From the NCBI GenBank assembly GCA_026393835.1, contig JAPKZK010000110.1, forward strand, positions 164,364 to 228,363: a stretch of DNA of 64,000 nucleotides, given 5' to 3'. Below the pieces are notes generated by a model that made no database searches, was not told the DNA's origin, and saw nothing but the letters and a program-made list of their open reading frames with translations. The first letter of the stretch is position 1, and each line of letters begins with the position of its first letter. This document shows, piece by piece, positions 47,868 to 54,730 of this stretch. Source of the stretch: Candidatus Aminicenantota bacterium (GTDB lineage: Bacteria; Acidobacteriota; Aminicenantia; UBA2199). A program made the position numbers and the translations under genes.

Positions 47868-48638
47868 ATGAATGTAGCAGTTTCCAGTATTCTACTTTTT
47901 CTTGTTTTTTCTCCGGGGATAGTGTTCAGGAGAGGTTATTATTCAGGGAAATTCTCCCGTAAATATATTAAGATTGACTTAATAGACGAAATTACCTGGG
48001 CGATTATTCCAGGATTGATCATAAATATTGGCTGTATCTATTTATTCCAATGGATTACCGGTTACAAAATCAATATTTCCTCTTTGGGTTTTCTCCTAAC
48101 CGGATTTAACAATAACTCTGAGAGTTCTTTAATATTCAAAAAAATCGAGACGAATCTAATCCCCATAGCACTTTTTTTTATTTTGAGTTGGGTGTTATCT
48201 TTTTTACTGGGAAAAACCTGCCTTCTACTTGTAAGATTCTTTAAATTAGATCACAGATTCATCTCCTTACGTTTTCCCAATCATTGGTTCTATTTTTTTT
48301 CCGGTGAATACCTGGAAATAAATGAATACTGCCGTCTCAAAGATATTGAGTTATTGTTGTATGAAGTGTGGGTGGATGTGGGGGGCAAAATAGAAAAATT
48401 TAAAGGATTTGTTGATGATTTCATTTTATCAAGGGATGGTGGGCTTGAAACCATCTACCTTGTCGAGACGCCTGAAGAAGATAAGGACAATGAAATCGAA
48501 GTGAATTTGAACGTTGAAGCAATAGAAGCCCAGGAACCCAGTGATTACTTGATGATTCCTTCTAAATCAATCCTAAAAATAAGTATGTGGCCAGAACTGA
48601 AAAAAGATCACCTGATCGATGATAAGGTGAAGATTTAA
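47868..48638 (+). CDS. Membrane protein of unknown function, possibly DUF6338-like
   Basis: A 256-residue protein with three hydrophobic segments in the first half (VSSILLFLVFSPGIVF, ITWAIIPGLIINIGCIYLF, LIPIALFFILSWVLSFLLG). A soluble half follows (SLRFPNHWFYFFSGEYLE, KGFVDDFILSRDGGLETIYL). The pattern of a membrane part followed by a beta-rich domain with a 'G.v.df.ls.dggle.i.L' strand resembles DUF6338 proteins, some of which sit in defence or accessory loci. It is AT-rich compared with its neighbours, and its 3' end overlaps a truncated M48 protease gene. This suggests that this gene pair arrived by insertion. The function is unknown. Confidence 0.6.
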   Translation: MNVAVSSILLFLVFSPGIVFRRGYYSGKFSRKYIKIDLIDEITWAIIPGLIINIGCIYLFQWITGYKINISSLGFLLTGFNNNSESSLIFKKIETNLIPIALFFILSWVLSFLLGKTCLLLVRFFKLDHRFISLRFPNHWFYFFSGEYLEINEYCRLKDIELLLYEVWVDVGGKIEKFKGFVDDFILSRDGGLETIYLVETPEEDKDNEIEVNLNVEAIEAQEPSDYLMIPSKSILKISMWPELKKDHLIDDKVKI

Positions 48639-48773
48639 ATCTTCATCGTAATAACCTTTGAAGGATTCGAGTACTTCCGGGGAGAGGCGTTGGAGATTGA
48701 GCCGTTCCGTGACAACACCTATCAGGTACTCACCCACAAGGATGATTGAAATAACAATAAGGTAAATATTCAT
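48573..48773 (-). pseudogene. 5' stub of an M48-family (Ste24-like) metallopeptidase gene
   Basis: The minus-strand frame from the ATG at 48773 has GGAGG five bases upstream. It begins MNIYLIVISIILVGEYLIGV, followed by LNLQRLSPEVLESFKGYYDE, the distinctive N-terminus of integral-membrane M48 (CAAX-protease-like) enzymes. After about 45 residues the match stops and the frame enters the 3' end of the convergent membrane-protein gene. Full-length members have about 400 residues with a HExxH motif, absent here. The start signals are intact but the gene is cut off. Confidence 0.6.
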
Positions 48774-48809
48774 TGGACCTCCATCCCCATACGCCTTACG
48801 CGAATAGAT

Positions 48810-49367
48810 TTAATAAAAATAGAGAATGAGAAACACCACGGGGATCGCGATGCCGGCAATCACAAACCATTTGCCGCGGCCTTTGAGCCCGTTTTTACCT
48901 TTCAGGACAAACAGGCCGGTAACGGCCAACAGGAAAAGTCCCACGGCGTAGATATCCGCGGCCCAGGTCCAAACTTTCCCGGCCTGGTTCAGGTGCAGGA
49001 AATTGAATTCCCTCAGCACCGGGCGTCTTCGTTTATGCTCGAACACGGCCTGGCCGGTATTCATGTTCACGTCTACCACCCCGTTTTCCAGGAATATTTG
49101 CAGCCGCCAGGTGGTGGGGCGGAAATGACTCTTGTATTTCCCGGTTTCCCCGGTTTGCGCCAGGATGTTATCTACCAATGCCAGGTCCACGGGTGCGTCG
49201 GCGGATATATTTTTTAAGGTGAAGGTTTTCTTTTCCGTGATAAAATTGGAATCCCATTGGCGGAGATGATTGGCCGCAACGCCGGAAATTGCATATATGA
49301 CGGTCAACCCCACCAGGAAGTAACCCAGGTCTCTATGTATAATATTATTCCACTTTCTCCAGTTCAT
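48810..49367 (-). CDS. PepSY-associated transmembrane protein
   Basis: About 185 residues starting MNWRKWNNIIHRDLGYFLVG, the typical start of PepSY-TM (iron-regulated or redox membrane) proteins. It has an N-terminal membrane span, a periplasmic domain (RPTTWRLQIFLENGVVDVNMNTGQAVFE), the REFNFLHLNQAGKVWTWAADIYAVGLFLLAVTGLFVL block with two conserved His, and a final span. The ATG at 49367 is preferred, because AAGGAG lies just upstream and the upstream extension (KIATKAQRHQGT) is encoded by a dispersed repeat. Eight to ten bases of that repeat supply the RBS. It follows the exported DUF4920-like gene, probably in one operon. Confidence 0.78.
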   Translation of the reverse strand: MNWRKWNNIIHRDLGYFLVGLTVIYAISGVAANHLRQWDSNFITEKKTFTLKNISADAPVDLALVDNILAQTGETGKYKSHFRPTTWRLQIFLENGVVDVNMNTGQAVFEHKRRRPVLREFNFLHLNQAGKVWTWAADIYAVGLFLLAVTGLFVLKGKNGLKGRGKWFVIAGIAIPVVFLILYFY

Positions 49368-49371
49368 AAAA

Positions 49372-49412
49372 CTCCTTGGTGTCCCTTGGTGCCTTTGTGC
49401 CTTTGTGGCTAT
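49372..49412. repeat. (CCTTGGTGT / CCTTTGTG)n repeat carrying an RBS
   Basis: Degenerate units TCCTTGGTG-TCCCTTGGTG-CCTTTGTG-CCTTTGTGG. Read on the minus strand, the last unit gives CAAGGAG, the RBS of the PepSY-TM gene. Confidence 0.65.
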
Positions 49413-49427
49413 TTTCATACCAACGGG

Positions 49428-49901
49428 TTATTTTGAATCTTTGATAACAACGCCGATGGGGCTGAGACGATACAAGGTCATCCCGCCTTTGGCTTTTTCA
49501 AGGTTTATTTCCTGGGTGTGAATTGCGGCCAGGTGTTTCAGCCAGTTTACGGCCTGTTCTTCGGTCAGTTGAACCGGGTAGACGGCGCCTTCGGCGATGG
49601 CGTATTTTCCTTTGTGGTCCAGGGGGAAAATTATTTGGCCTTCTTTGTGCCAGATGGTGAGCTGCTGGAAATCTTTGTCGCCGCCGATGGATATCCATGC
49701 GCCTTCGTGCATACAGCCGTCCACGATATAGCCTTCGACGCGCACGATTTTATCGATGAAATCCCCGGGTTTTTCTACTATTTCAGACACCTGGGTGACT
49801 TTTTCAACCTGGATTTTCTCCCCGAGAATCGTTTCGGCTGAAAACAAAAAACTTCCTAAAATCATTACTGAAATGAATATCAAGATAATTCTTCGCTGCA
49901 T
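49428..49901 (-). CDS. Exported protein, DUF4920-like
   Basis: A 157-residue protein with a signal peptide (RRIILIFISVMILGSFLFSA) and a compact beta-rich domain. The stretch IVRVEGYIVDGCMHEGAWISIGG, then QIIFPLDHKGKYAIAEGAVYPV, has the order seen in DUF4920/OB-fold-like exported proteins (VxGxVxxVCxxxGCWxxL...VxxEGxV). One conserved Cys lies at the expected site. The role is unknown. Its position just before a PepSY-TM gene suggests a shared periplasmic or metal/redox context. That is inference from neighbours. Confidence 0.6.
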   Translation of the reverse strand: MQRRIILIFISVMILGSFLFSAETILGEKIQVEKVTQVSEIVEKPGDFIDKIVRVEGYIVDGCMHEGAWISIGGDKDFQQLTIWHKEGQIIFPLDHKGKYAIAEGAVYPVQLTEEQAVNWLKHLAAIHTQEINLEKAKGGMTLYRLSPIGVVIKDSK

Positions 49902-50032
49902 GTTTACTCCTGTATAGATAATGATGGTTATTATTGAAAGGGAATTTTACCACAAATCCCGGTTTTTCGCTACACTTTGCTTCTTTAAAAAAAAGTGGTA
50001 TGATTCATTTTTAATACTAAAGGAGCACTTCG

Positions 50033-51241
50033 ATGAGTAATGAGCAGTCTGAAAAAATATTGGCGCTGGCGGAGAAGTACCGCGATTATACGGCGGAGAA
50101 TCTTTCCCGACTGGTAAAAATCAAATCCCCCAGTAAAGGGGAGAAAGAGGTTATGCGGGAGTTAAAGCGGCAGATGGGGGCCGCGGGTTTCGATGAAGCA
50201 ACGATCGATCCCCTGGGCAATGTGATGGGACGCATCGGGAATGGGAAACGAATCCTGGCCATCGACGCCCATATGGATACGGTGGACGTGGGCAACCGGG
50301 ACAATTGGGAATTCGATCCTTTTTCCGGGGCAATCAAGGACGGTTATGTACTGGGCCGGGGGACCGTGGACCAGGAGGGCGGCGCCGCCTCGTTTATTAC
50401 CGCCGGCCGGATTCTTAAGGAAATGAATTTTGCCCGGTACGCGCCTGATGTGACGGTTTATTTCGTGGGCAGCGTCATGGAAGAAGACTGCGACGGTTTA
50501 TGCTGGAAATACATCGTGGAAGAGGATAAAATCAAACCGGATGTGGTGATTTGTACGGAGCCCACTAATTTGAATATTTACCGCGGCCACCGGGGCCGGA
50601 TGGAAATAGCCGTGACTTTCCGGGGCGTTTCGGCCCACGGTTCCGCGCCCGAACGGGGGAAGAATGCCATTTACATGGCTTCACGGCTCTGCCTGGAGGT
50701 CGAGAAATTGAATGAGCGACTGAAAACCGATGATTTCCTGGGCAAGGGAAGTATTACGGTTTCCGAGTTTATGTCCGGCAGTCCTTCGCTGTGTGCGGTG
50801 GCGGATTATGCGCGCATCCACCTGGACCGCCGCCTGACCTGGGGGGAAACAAAGGAATCCGCAGTGGCGGAAATCGAAGGGATTATTAAAGCCCTGCCGG
50901 ATGTGGACGCCTCGGTGGAAGTGCTGCAATACCGGGAAAAGGCCTATACGGGTTTATCCTATGGGATGGAAAAGTATTATCCCACCTGGAAGCTGTCCGG
51001 GGATCACCCGGCGATTATGGCCGGGGTGGGGGTGTTCCGGGGGCTTTTCGGCAGGGAACCCAAAGTGGACAAATGGACATTTTCCACCAATGCCGTGACC
51101 ATTAACGGGTTTTACCATATCCCGGTGATAGGGTTTGGGCCGGGCAACGAGGTATTGGCGCATGCGCCCAATGAAAAGATTCCCATTGAGCACCTGGTGG
51201 ATGCGGCCGCGTTTTATGCCCTATATGCTTTTAATATGTAG
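50033..51241 (+). CDS. ygeY: YgeY-family M20 hydrolase (selenium-linked hydrolase family)
   Basis: A 402-residue zinc-dependent M20/M28-clan hydrolase. Metal and catalytic motifs are AIDAHMDTVDVG (His and Asp), LGRGTVDQEGG (bridging Asp), MEEDCDGLCW (catalytic and metal Glu) and ICTEPTNLNIYRGHRG. Dimerisation-domain residues RGVSAHGSAPERGKNAIYMASRL follow. The C-terminal GFGPGNEVLAHAPNEKI carries the last His ligand. The whole fits the YgeY subfamily, linked to purine or dipeptide catabolism in selenium-dependent pathways. AAGGAG is seven bases before the ATG. No other selenium genes are in view. Confidence 0.88.
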   Translation: MSNEQSEKILALAEKYRDYTAENLSRLVKIKSPSKGEKEVMRELKRQMGAAGFDEATIDPLGNVMGRIGNGKRILAIDAHMDTVDVGNRDNWEFDPFSGAIKDGYVLGRGTVDQEGGAASFITAGRILKEMNFARYAPDVTVYFVGSVMEEDCDGLCWKYIVEEDKIKPDVVICTEPTNLNIYRGHRGRMEIAVTFRGVSAHGSAPERGKNAIYMASRLCLEVEKLNERLKTDDFLGKGSITVSEFMSGSPSLCAVADYARIHLDRRLTWGETKESAVAEIEGIIKALPDVDASVEVLQYREKAYTGLSYGMEKYYPTWKLSGDHPAIMAGVGVFRGLFGREPKVDKWTFSTNAVTINGFYHIPVIGFGPGNEVLAHAPNEKIPIEHLVDAAAFYALYAFNM

Positions 51242-51310
51242 CCACGGGCGTCGCGACAAACACGGACGTTAAAAACAGGCCCACGAATTACACGAATTAA
51301 CACGAATGTT
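51242..51310. repeat. Composite repeat: CACGGACG unit and (ACACGAATT)n
   Basis: GCCACGGGCGTCGCGACAAACACGGACG resembles the GTCCGTG family inside the NRPS genes. CACGAATTACACGAATTAACACGAATG (about 51282-51308) is a separate nine-base tandem family. Confidence 0.6.
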
Positions 51311-51346
51311 TGGTGGGGACTGCCTGAAAATTTAAGCGCCGCTTTG

Positions 51347-51550
51347 TTAATATGGGCAGGCCGGGGTAGCCGGGCAGTTCTCGCCGCTAGCCCATTGGCA
51401 AAAGGCAGGGCACTTAGAAATACACAGATGGGGCACTCCAATTGAAGTAAAGGTAACTCCACCCCGGGCGACATCCATCTGGGAATCACTTAAATTTGCC
51501 ACTGTTGCTCTGTTGAGCACTAACTTTTTTGAAACTTTTTTAATTTTCAT
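51347..51550 (-). CDS. Class I lanthipeptide-like RiPP precursor
   Basis: A 67-residue peptide. The leader KKVSKKLVLNRATVANLSDS, continuing to QMDVARGG, follows the 'K-L-x-LN-x-x-T-[IV]-A-x-L...M...GG' pattern of class I lanthipeptide and related natural-product precursors, with a double-Gly cleavage site. The 36-residue core has five Cys (HLCISKC, PAFC, ENC, PAC) and six Ser/Thr, suitable for lanthionine or disulfide rings. It has its own near-consensus promoter (51590-51618) and a GAGAGG ribosome-binding stretch. No LanB/LanC, radical SAM maturase or C39 transporter lies beside it, so the modification enzymes would be elsewhere. Confidence 0.7.
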   Translation of the reverse strand: MKIKKVSKKLVLNRATVANLSDSQMDVARGGVTFTSIGVPHLCISKCPAFCQWASGENCPATPACPY

Positions 51551-51589
51551 GGTGATTAGCCTCTCTTTTTTAATTTAGTAGATCGTATT

Positions 51590-51618
51590 AATATATCATA
51601 CCGGTGGGGTATTGTCAA
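51590..51618 (-). promoter_or_regulatory. Near-consensus promoter of the RiPP precursor
   Basis: On the minus strand TTGACA (51618-51613), a 17-base spacer, TATATT (51595-51590). The start of transcription near 51583 gives a leader of about 33 bases. Confidence 0.7.
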
Positions 51619-51638
51619 CGAATTTTTTTTGACTGCAA

Positions 51639-51682
51639 CAATTCTCATTTGACCTATAAAATAGAAATTTTAATTTGGGCAG
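51639..51682 (-). repeat. 46-bp dispersed repeat, copy 2 (inverted, diverged)
   Basis: CAATTCTCATTTGACC, then TAAAATAGAAATTTTAATTTGGGCAG, is the diverged reverse complement of the copies at 46820 and 63927. A second AAAATGAGAATT core is at 51705-51716. The remaining bases to 51909 hold no recognisable gene. Confidence 0.65.
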
Positions 51683-51909
51683 TGGTCGCCCTAAAATTAT
51701 TCAAAATGAGAATTCCTGAGCTCATTCCCGGTTCCTGCACGGTCAAACACGGGGCCGGCGTTTTTATATCCAGGGCCTGCATGCACAAATTCGACCTTGG
51801 CATATTCAATCGATATCCATGCGCATGCGAGACGCCTTTATGTAGGTGCAATAAGCGGCTATGTTATAAATGGCCTGTCGCGATGCGCGCCTGTGAAGTG
51901 ATTATACGT

Positions 51910-52412
51910 GCAGTAGAAGTGGTTGTGCACGCATGAGAAGTCCTTATGCACGGATGCGAAGTGGTTGTGCACGCATGAGAAGTCTTTATGCACGGGCGAG
52001 AAGTGGTTATGCACCCGTGAGAAGTCCTTATGCACGGACGAGAAGTGGTTATGCACCCGTGAGAAGTCCTTATGCACGGATGCGAAGTGGTGGTGCACGC
52101 GTGAGAAGTCCTTATGCACGAATGAGAAGTGGTTATGCACGCGTGAGAAGTCCTTATGCACGGATGCGAAGTGGTTGTGCACGCGTGAGAAGTCCTTATG
52201 CACGGATGAGAAGTCTTCATGCACGCGTGAGAAGTGTCCATGCACGCGTGAGAAGTCTTCATGCACGCGTGAGAAGTGTCCATGCACGCGTGAGAAGTCC
52301 TTATGCACGGATGAGAAGTCGTTATGCACGCGTGAGAAGTCCTTATGCATGGGTGAGAAGTAGTTATGCACGCGTGAGAAGTCCTTATGCACGCGTGAGA
52401 AGTCTTTATGCA
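51910..52412. repeat. 21-bp minisatellite, about 24 units, with 42-bp higher-order pattern
   Basis: Units of 21 bases such as GAGAAGTCCTTATGCACGCGT repeat across 500 bases, often alternating AAGTCC and AAGTGG units. Several units contain the palindrome CACGCGTG. Because the unit is a multiple of three without stops, two minus frames and two plus frames stay open. One minus frame (51864-52445) begins with an ATG directly after the wecE stop and encodes TSHACIR-type heptapeptides. No RBS independent of wecE is visible. It is not a CRISPR: there are no unique spacers. Confidence 0.85.
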
Positions 52413-52445
52413 CGCATCGGATGCCAATTTGAGTTTAGTGGCCAT

Positions 52446-53585
52446 TTACACAAAATATTCGACGCAACCGGGAAAAAGTCCGATTCTTTCGGTAATATAT
52501 TCGACTTCCCCGGGCGCTATATCGTAATAAAGGGGTAAACGCAGCAGGGTCTCACTCACCCGGTCGGTTACCGGGAGAGAAATATCATGATACTTCCCTT
52601 TCCAGAATGGAGCCCGGTGCAGGGGGACGTAATGGAAAACCGCCATAACGCCGTTTCCATCGAGGAATTCGATCATCCTTTGCCGCTCCCGAAGGTTATC
52701 AAGCATGATGTAAAACATGTGGCCGTTGTCCTTGATACCGAAGGGAATCACGGGCATTTTCCCCGGCGGAAATAGGCCGGATAACTTTTGCCGGTAAAGG
52801 CGGCAGGTTTCCAGCCGCTTTCCATTGATTGCTTCCAGTTCCAGGAGCTGCGGGTAAAGAAACGCCGCCTGCAATTCGGACATCGCGAAGCTGGACCCCA
52901 GGTCCACCCAGGTGTATTTATCCACCATGCCGCTGTCGAAATGGATGCGGTTCGTACCCTTGTCCCGCAAAACCTGGGCGCGTTCCACCATGGCGGGATT
53001 GTTCACCAGCAGCGCGCCGCCTTCACCGCATTGGATGTTCTTGGTTTCGTGGAAACTGAGGGCCGCCAGGTCCCCGAATTTCCCTAATGGGACGCCCCGG
53101 TAGCGACAGCCGATGGCCTGGGCCGCGTCCTCCACCAGGATAAGGTGGTGTTTTCGGCAAATTTCCATGATGACATCCATCTCGCAGGCCACCCCCGCAT
53201 AATGGAGAATCACCAACGCTTTGGTCCGGTCGCTGATCAAAGACTCGATCTTTTTTTCATCGATGTTTTTGGTGTCCTCCCGGATGTCGCACCAGGCAAT
53301 GTCCACGCCGCGCTGGGCAAAAGCGCCGGCCGTGGTGACATATGCAAAGGAGGGCATGATGATTTCATCGCCGGCCGTGAGATTGCACAAAAAGCCGGCC
53401 ATTTCCAGGGCGGCGGTGCAGGATGGGGTCATGATGGCTTTCAAACAGCCGGTTTCCTGTTGAAGGATTTCACTGCATTTTTGTGTGAACTCCCCGTCCC
53501 CGGAGAATTTACCGCTTTTAATGACCTGGCTTAAATATTCAGCTTCCTTGCCGGTTACCAAAGGTTTATTAAAAGGTATCTTCAT
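52446..53585 (-). CDS. wecE: dTDP-4-amino-4,6-dideoxygalactose transaminase (WecE/RffA)
   Basis: A 379-residue PLP-dependent sugar aminotransferase of the DegT/DnrJ/EryC1/StrS family. Motifs are IPFNKPLVTGKE at the start, PSCTAALEMAG, IMPSFAYVTTAGAFAQRG, VEDAAQAIG and the PLP-lysine block LSFHETKNIQCGEGGAL. The protein is collinear with WecE throughout. It converts dTDP-4-keto-6-deoxyglucose to dTDP-Fuc4N for surface glycans. The ATG at 53585 overlaps the stop of the upstream SGNH-like gene (ATGA), so upstream in-frame starts are rejected. The gene ends against the 21-bp minisatellite. Confidence 0.9.
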   Translation of the reverse strand: MKIPFNKPLVTGKEAEYLSQVIKSGKFSGDGEFTQKCSEILQQETGCLKAIMTPSCTAALEMAGFLCNLTAGDEIIMPSFAYVTTAGAFAQRGVDIAWCDIREDTKNIDEKKIESLISDRTKALVILHYAGVACEMDVIMEICRKHHLILVEDAAQAIGCRYRGVPLGKFGDLAALSFHETKNIQCGEGGALLVNNPAMVERAQVLRDKGTNRIHFDSGMVDKYTWVDLGSSFAMSELQAAFLYPQLLELEAINGKRLETCRLYRQKLSGLFPPGKMPVIPFGIKDNGHMFYIMLDNLRERQRMIEFLDGNGVMAVFHYVPLHRAPFWKGKYHDISLPVTDRVSETLLRLPLYYDIAPGEVEYITERIGLFPGCVEYFV

Positions 53586-54730
53586 TTTGCGCCCCCCCGT
53601 TTGGTTTTTACAGTTTCGCAAGCGCCGGTTATGGCTTCCATCAGGGCCCGTGCATATGCGGCATGGGCTTCAACGGAAGGGTGCCTTTTATAATAGCATT
53701 CCCGGGACACGTTGTATTTTTTTAGCGCCTTTAACCCATCGACTAAAAGGACGTTTTCAAACCCCTTAATACTCTCAACCAACCCGGCATCGATTTCTTC
53801 TTCATCGAGATATGGCATCCGAAGGATAACAATCGTGGCGCCATACTTTCTCAATATGCCGGTCATTTTACCGATTACAAAATCATATAGCTCCCTGGAT
53901 GAAATTCGCGGTTTTTTAAAATTCCTTTGATCCAGGTTTGCCTTTGATACCCGTGGGGATATCGAAATTAAGCGCAGATACCTACCCAGGGTTAATTTAA
54001 CTTTTCGGCTGCCGCTGCCGTTAAAATAACGGTCTACCAATCGGTATAAATGTTTGGTGGAATAAAAATCATCGGGCTGCATTACCTGCAAACGATTGTC
54101 TTTTTTCCCGATATAAGCATAAGCGAATTGCAAGTCCGGCGTCGGGTAGAAAGGATTAAGAGAACGTCCTAATAGCCAATTCCCGGCCCCAAGTATCACC
54201 AGCGACGGTTTCAATTTTTCCAGGATCCCCCTTTTTTGAAGGTCCTCCAATTGCAAAATAATGCCGGCATAGGAGTAAGAACAAACGCCGTAATTATAGG
54301 ACGGCAGGTTCAAGCGTTTCGCTGCTAGATATGAGAACGTTTCCTCGCATTCGACCCCGTCGCCGAAAGTAAACGAACAGCCTACGGATAGGATCCCGCC
54401 GGGTTCAAAGGACTCCTGACCGGCGAATTTCGGCGTCCGGTAGCCCAAATGATGGGTCTTTAAATAAAAGGCATTGTTTTCTAACGGGCCGGAAAAGGAA
54501 GGCGTAAGTTGAAAGCCGATTGTCTCGTGGTAGCGATAGGCGCCGATGGGCCACCTGGAAGAAGTGAGCAGCCGGTGGTAAGTAACAATTCGGTTATGAA
54601 ATTGCTTTATTTTATGGGTCATAACCCCCCCACTAAGAAGCTCGATTAGTAAGATAGTAATAACCGATGAACATATGACCAACAGCCCATTAACGATTAT
54701 TTTGGATCTCCTGGGAAACGTCCGATTCAT
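53582..54730 (-). CDS. Membrane-anchored SGNH/GDSL-like hydrolase domain protein
   Basis: A 382-residue protein with one N-terminal membrane span (IVNGLLVICSSVITILLIELL) and an extracytoplasmic alpha/beta domain. GILSVGCSFTFGDGVECEETF carries the block I nucleophile pattern (G-x-S), followed by YNYGVCSYSYAG (block II Gly region), VILGAGNWLLG (block III Asn) and YKRHPSVEAHAAYARAL near the end (catalytic Asp/His block, with His but no clear Asp). Such domains acetylate or deacetylate surface polysaccharides. It overlaps both neighbours by four bases, so it belongs to the Fuc4NAc operon and may modify the same glycan. Confidence 0.7.
   Translation of the reverse strand: MNRTFPRRSKIIVNGLLVICSSVITILLIELLSGGVMTHKIKQFHNRIVTYHRLLTSSRWPIGAYRYHETIGFQLTPSFSGPLENNAFYLKTHHLGYRTPKFAGQESFEPGGILSVGCSFTFGDGVECEETFSYLAAKRLNLPSYNYGVCSYSYAGIILQLEDLQKRGILEKLKPSLVILGAGNWLLGRSLNPFYPTPDLQFAYAYIGKKDNRLQVMQPDDFYSTKHLYRLVDRYFNGSGSRKVKLTLGRYLRLISISPRVSKANLDQRNFKKPRISSRELYDFVIGKMTGILRKYGATIVILRMPYLDEEEIDAGLVESIKGFENVLLVDGLKALKKYNVSRECYYKRHPSVEAHAAYARALMEAITGACETVKTKRGGAK

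Noticed and set aside
51910..52412. Possible CRISPR array because of many regular repeats
   Set aside because: The units follow each other directly with a 21-base period and small variations. There are no unique spacers of constant length and no cas genes nearby.
51923..52538. Plus-strand proteins of 146 and 201 residues across the minisatellite
   Set aside because: They exist only because the 21-base unit lacks stops in several frames. No RBS or independent start signal supports them.
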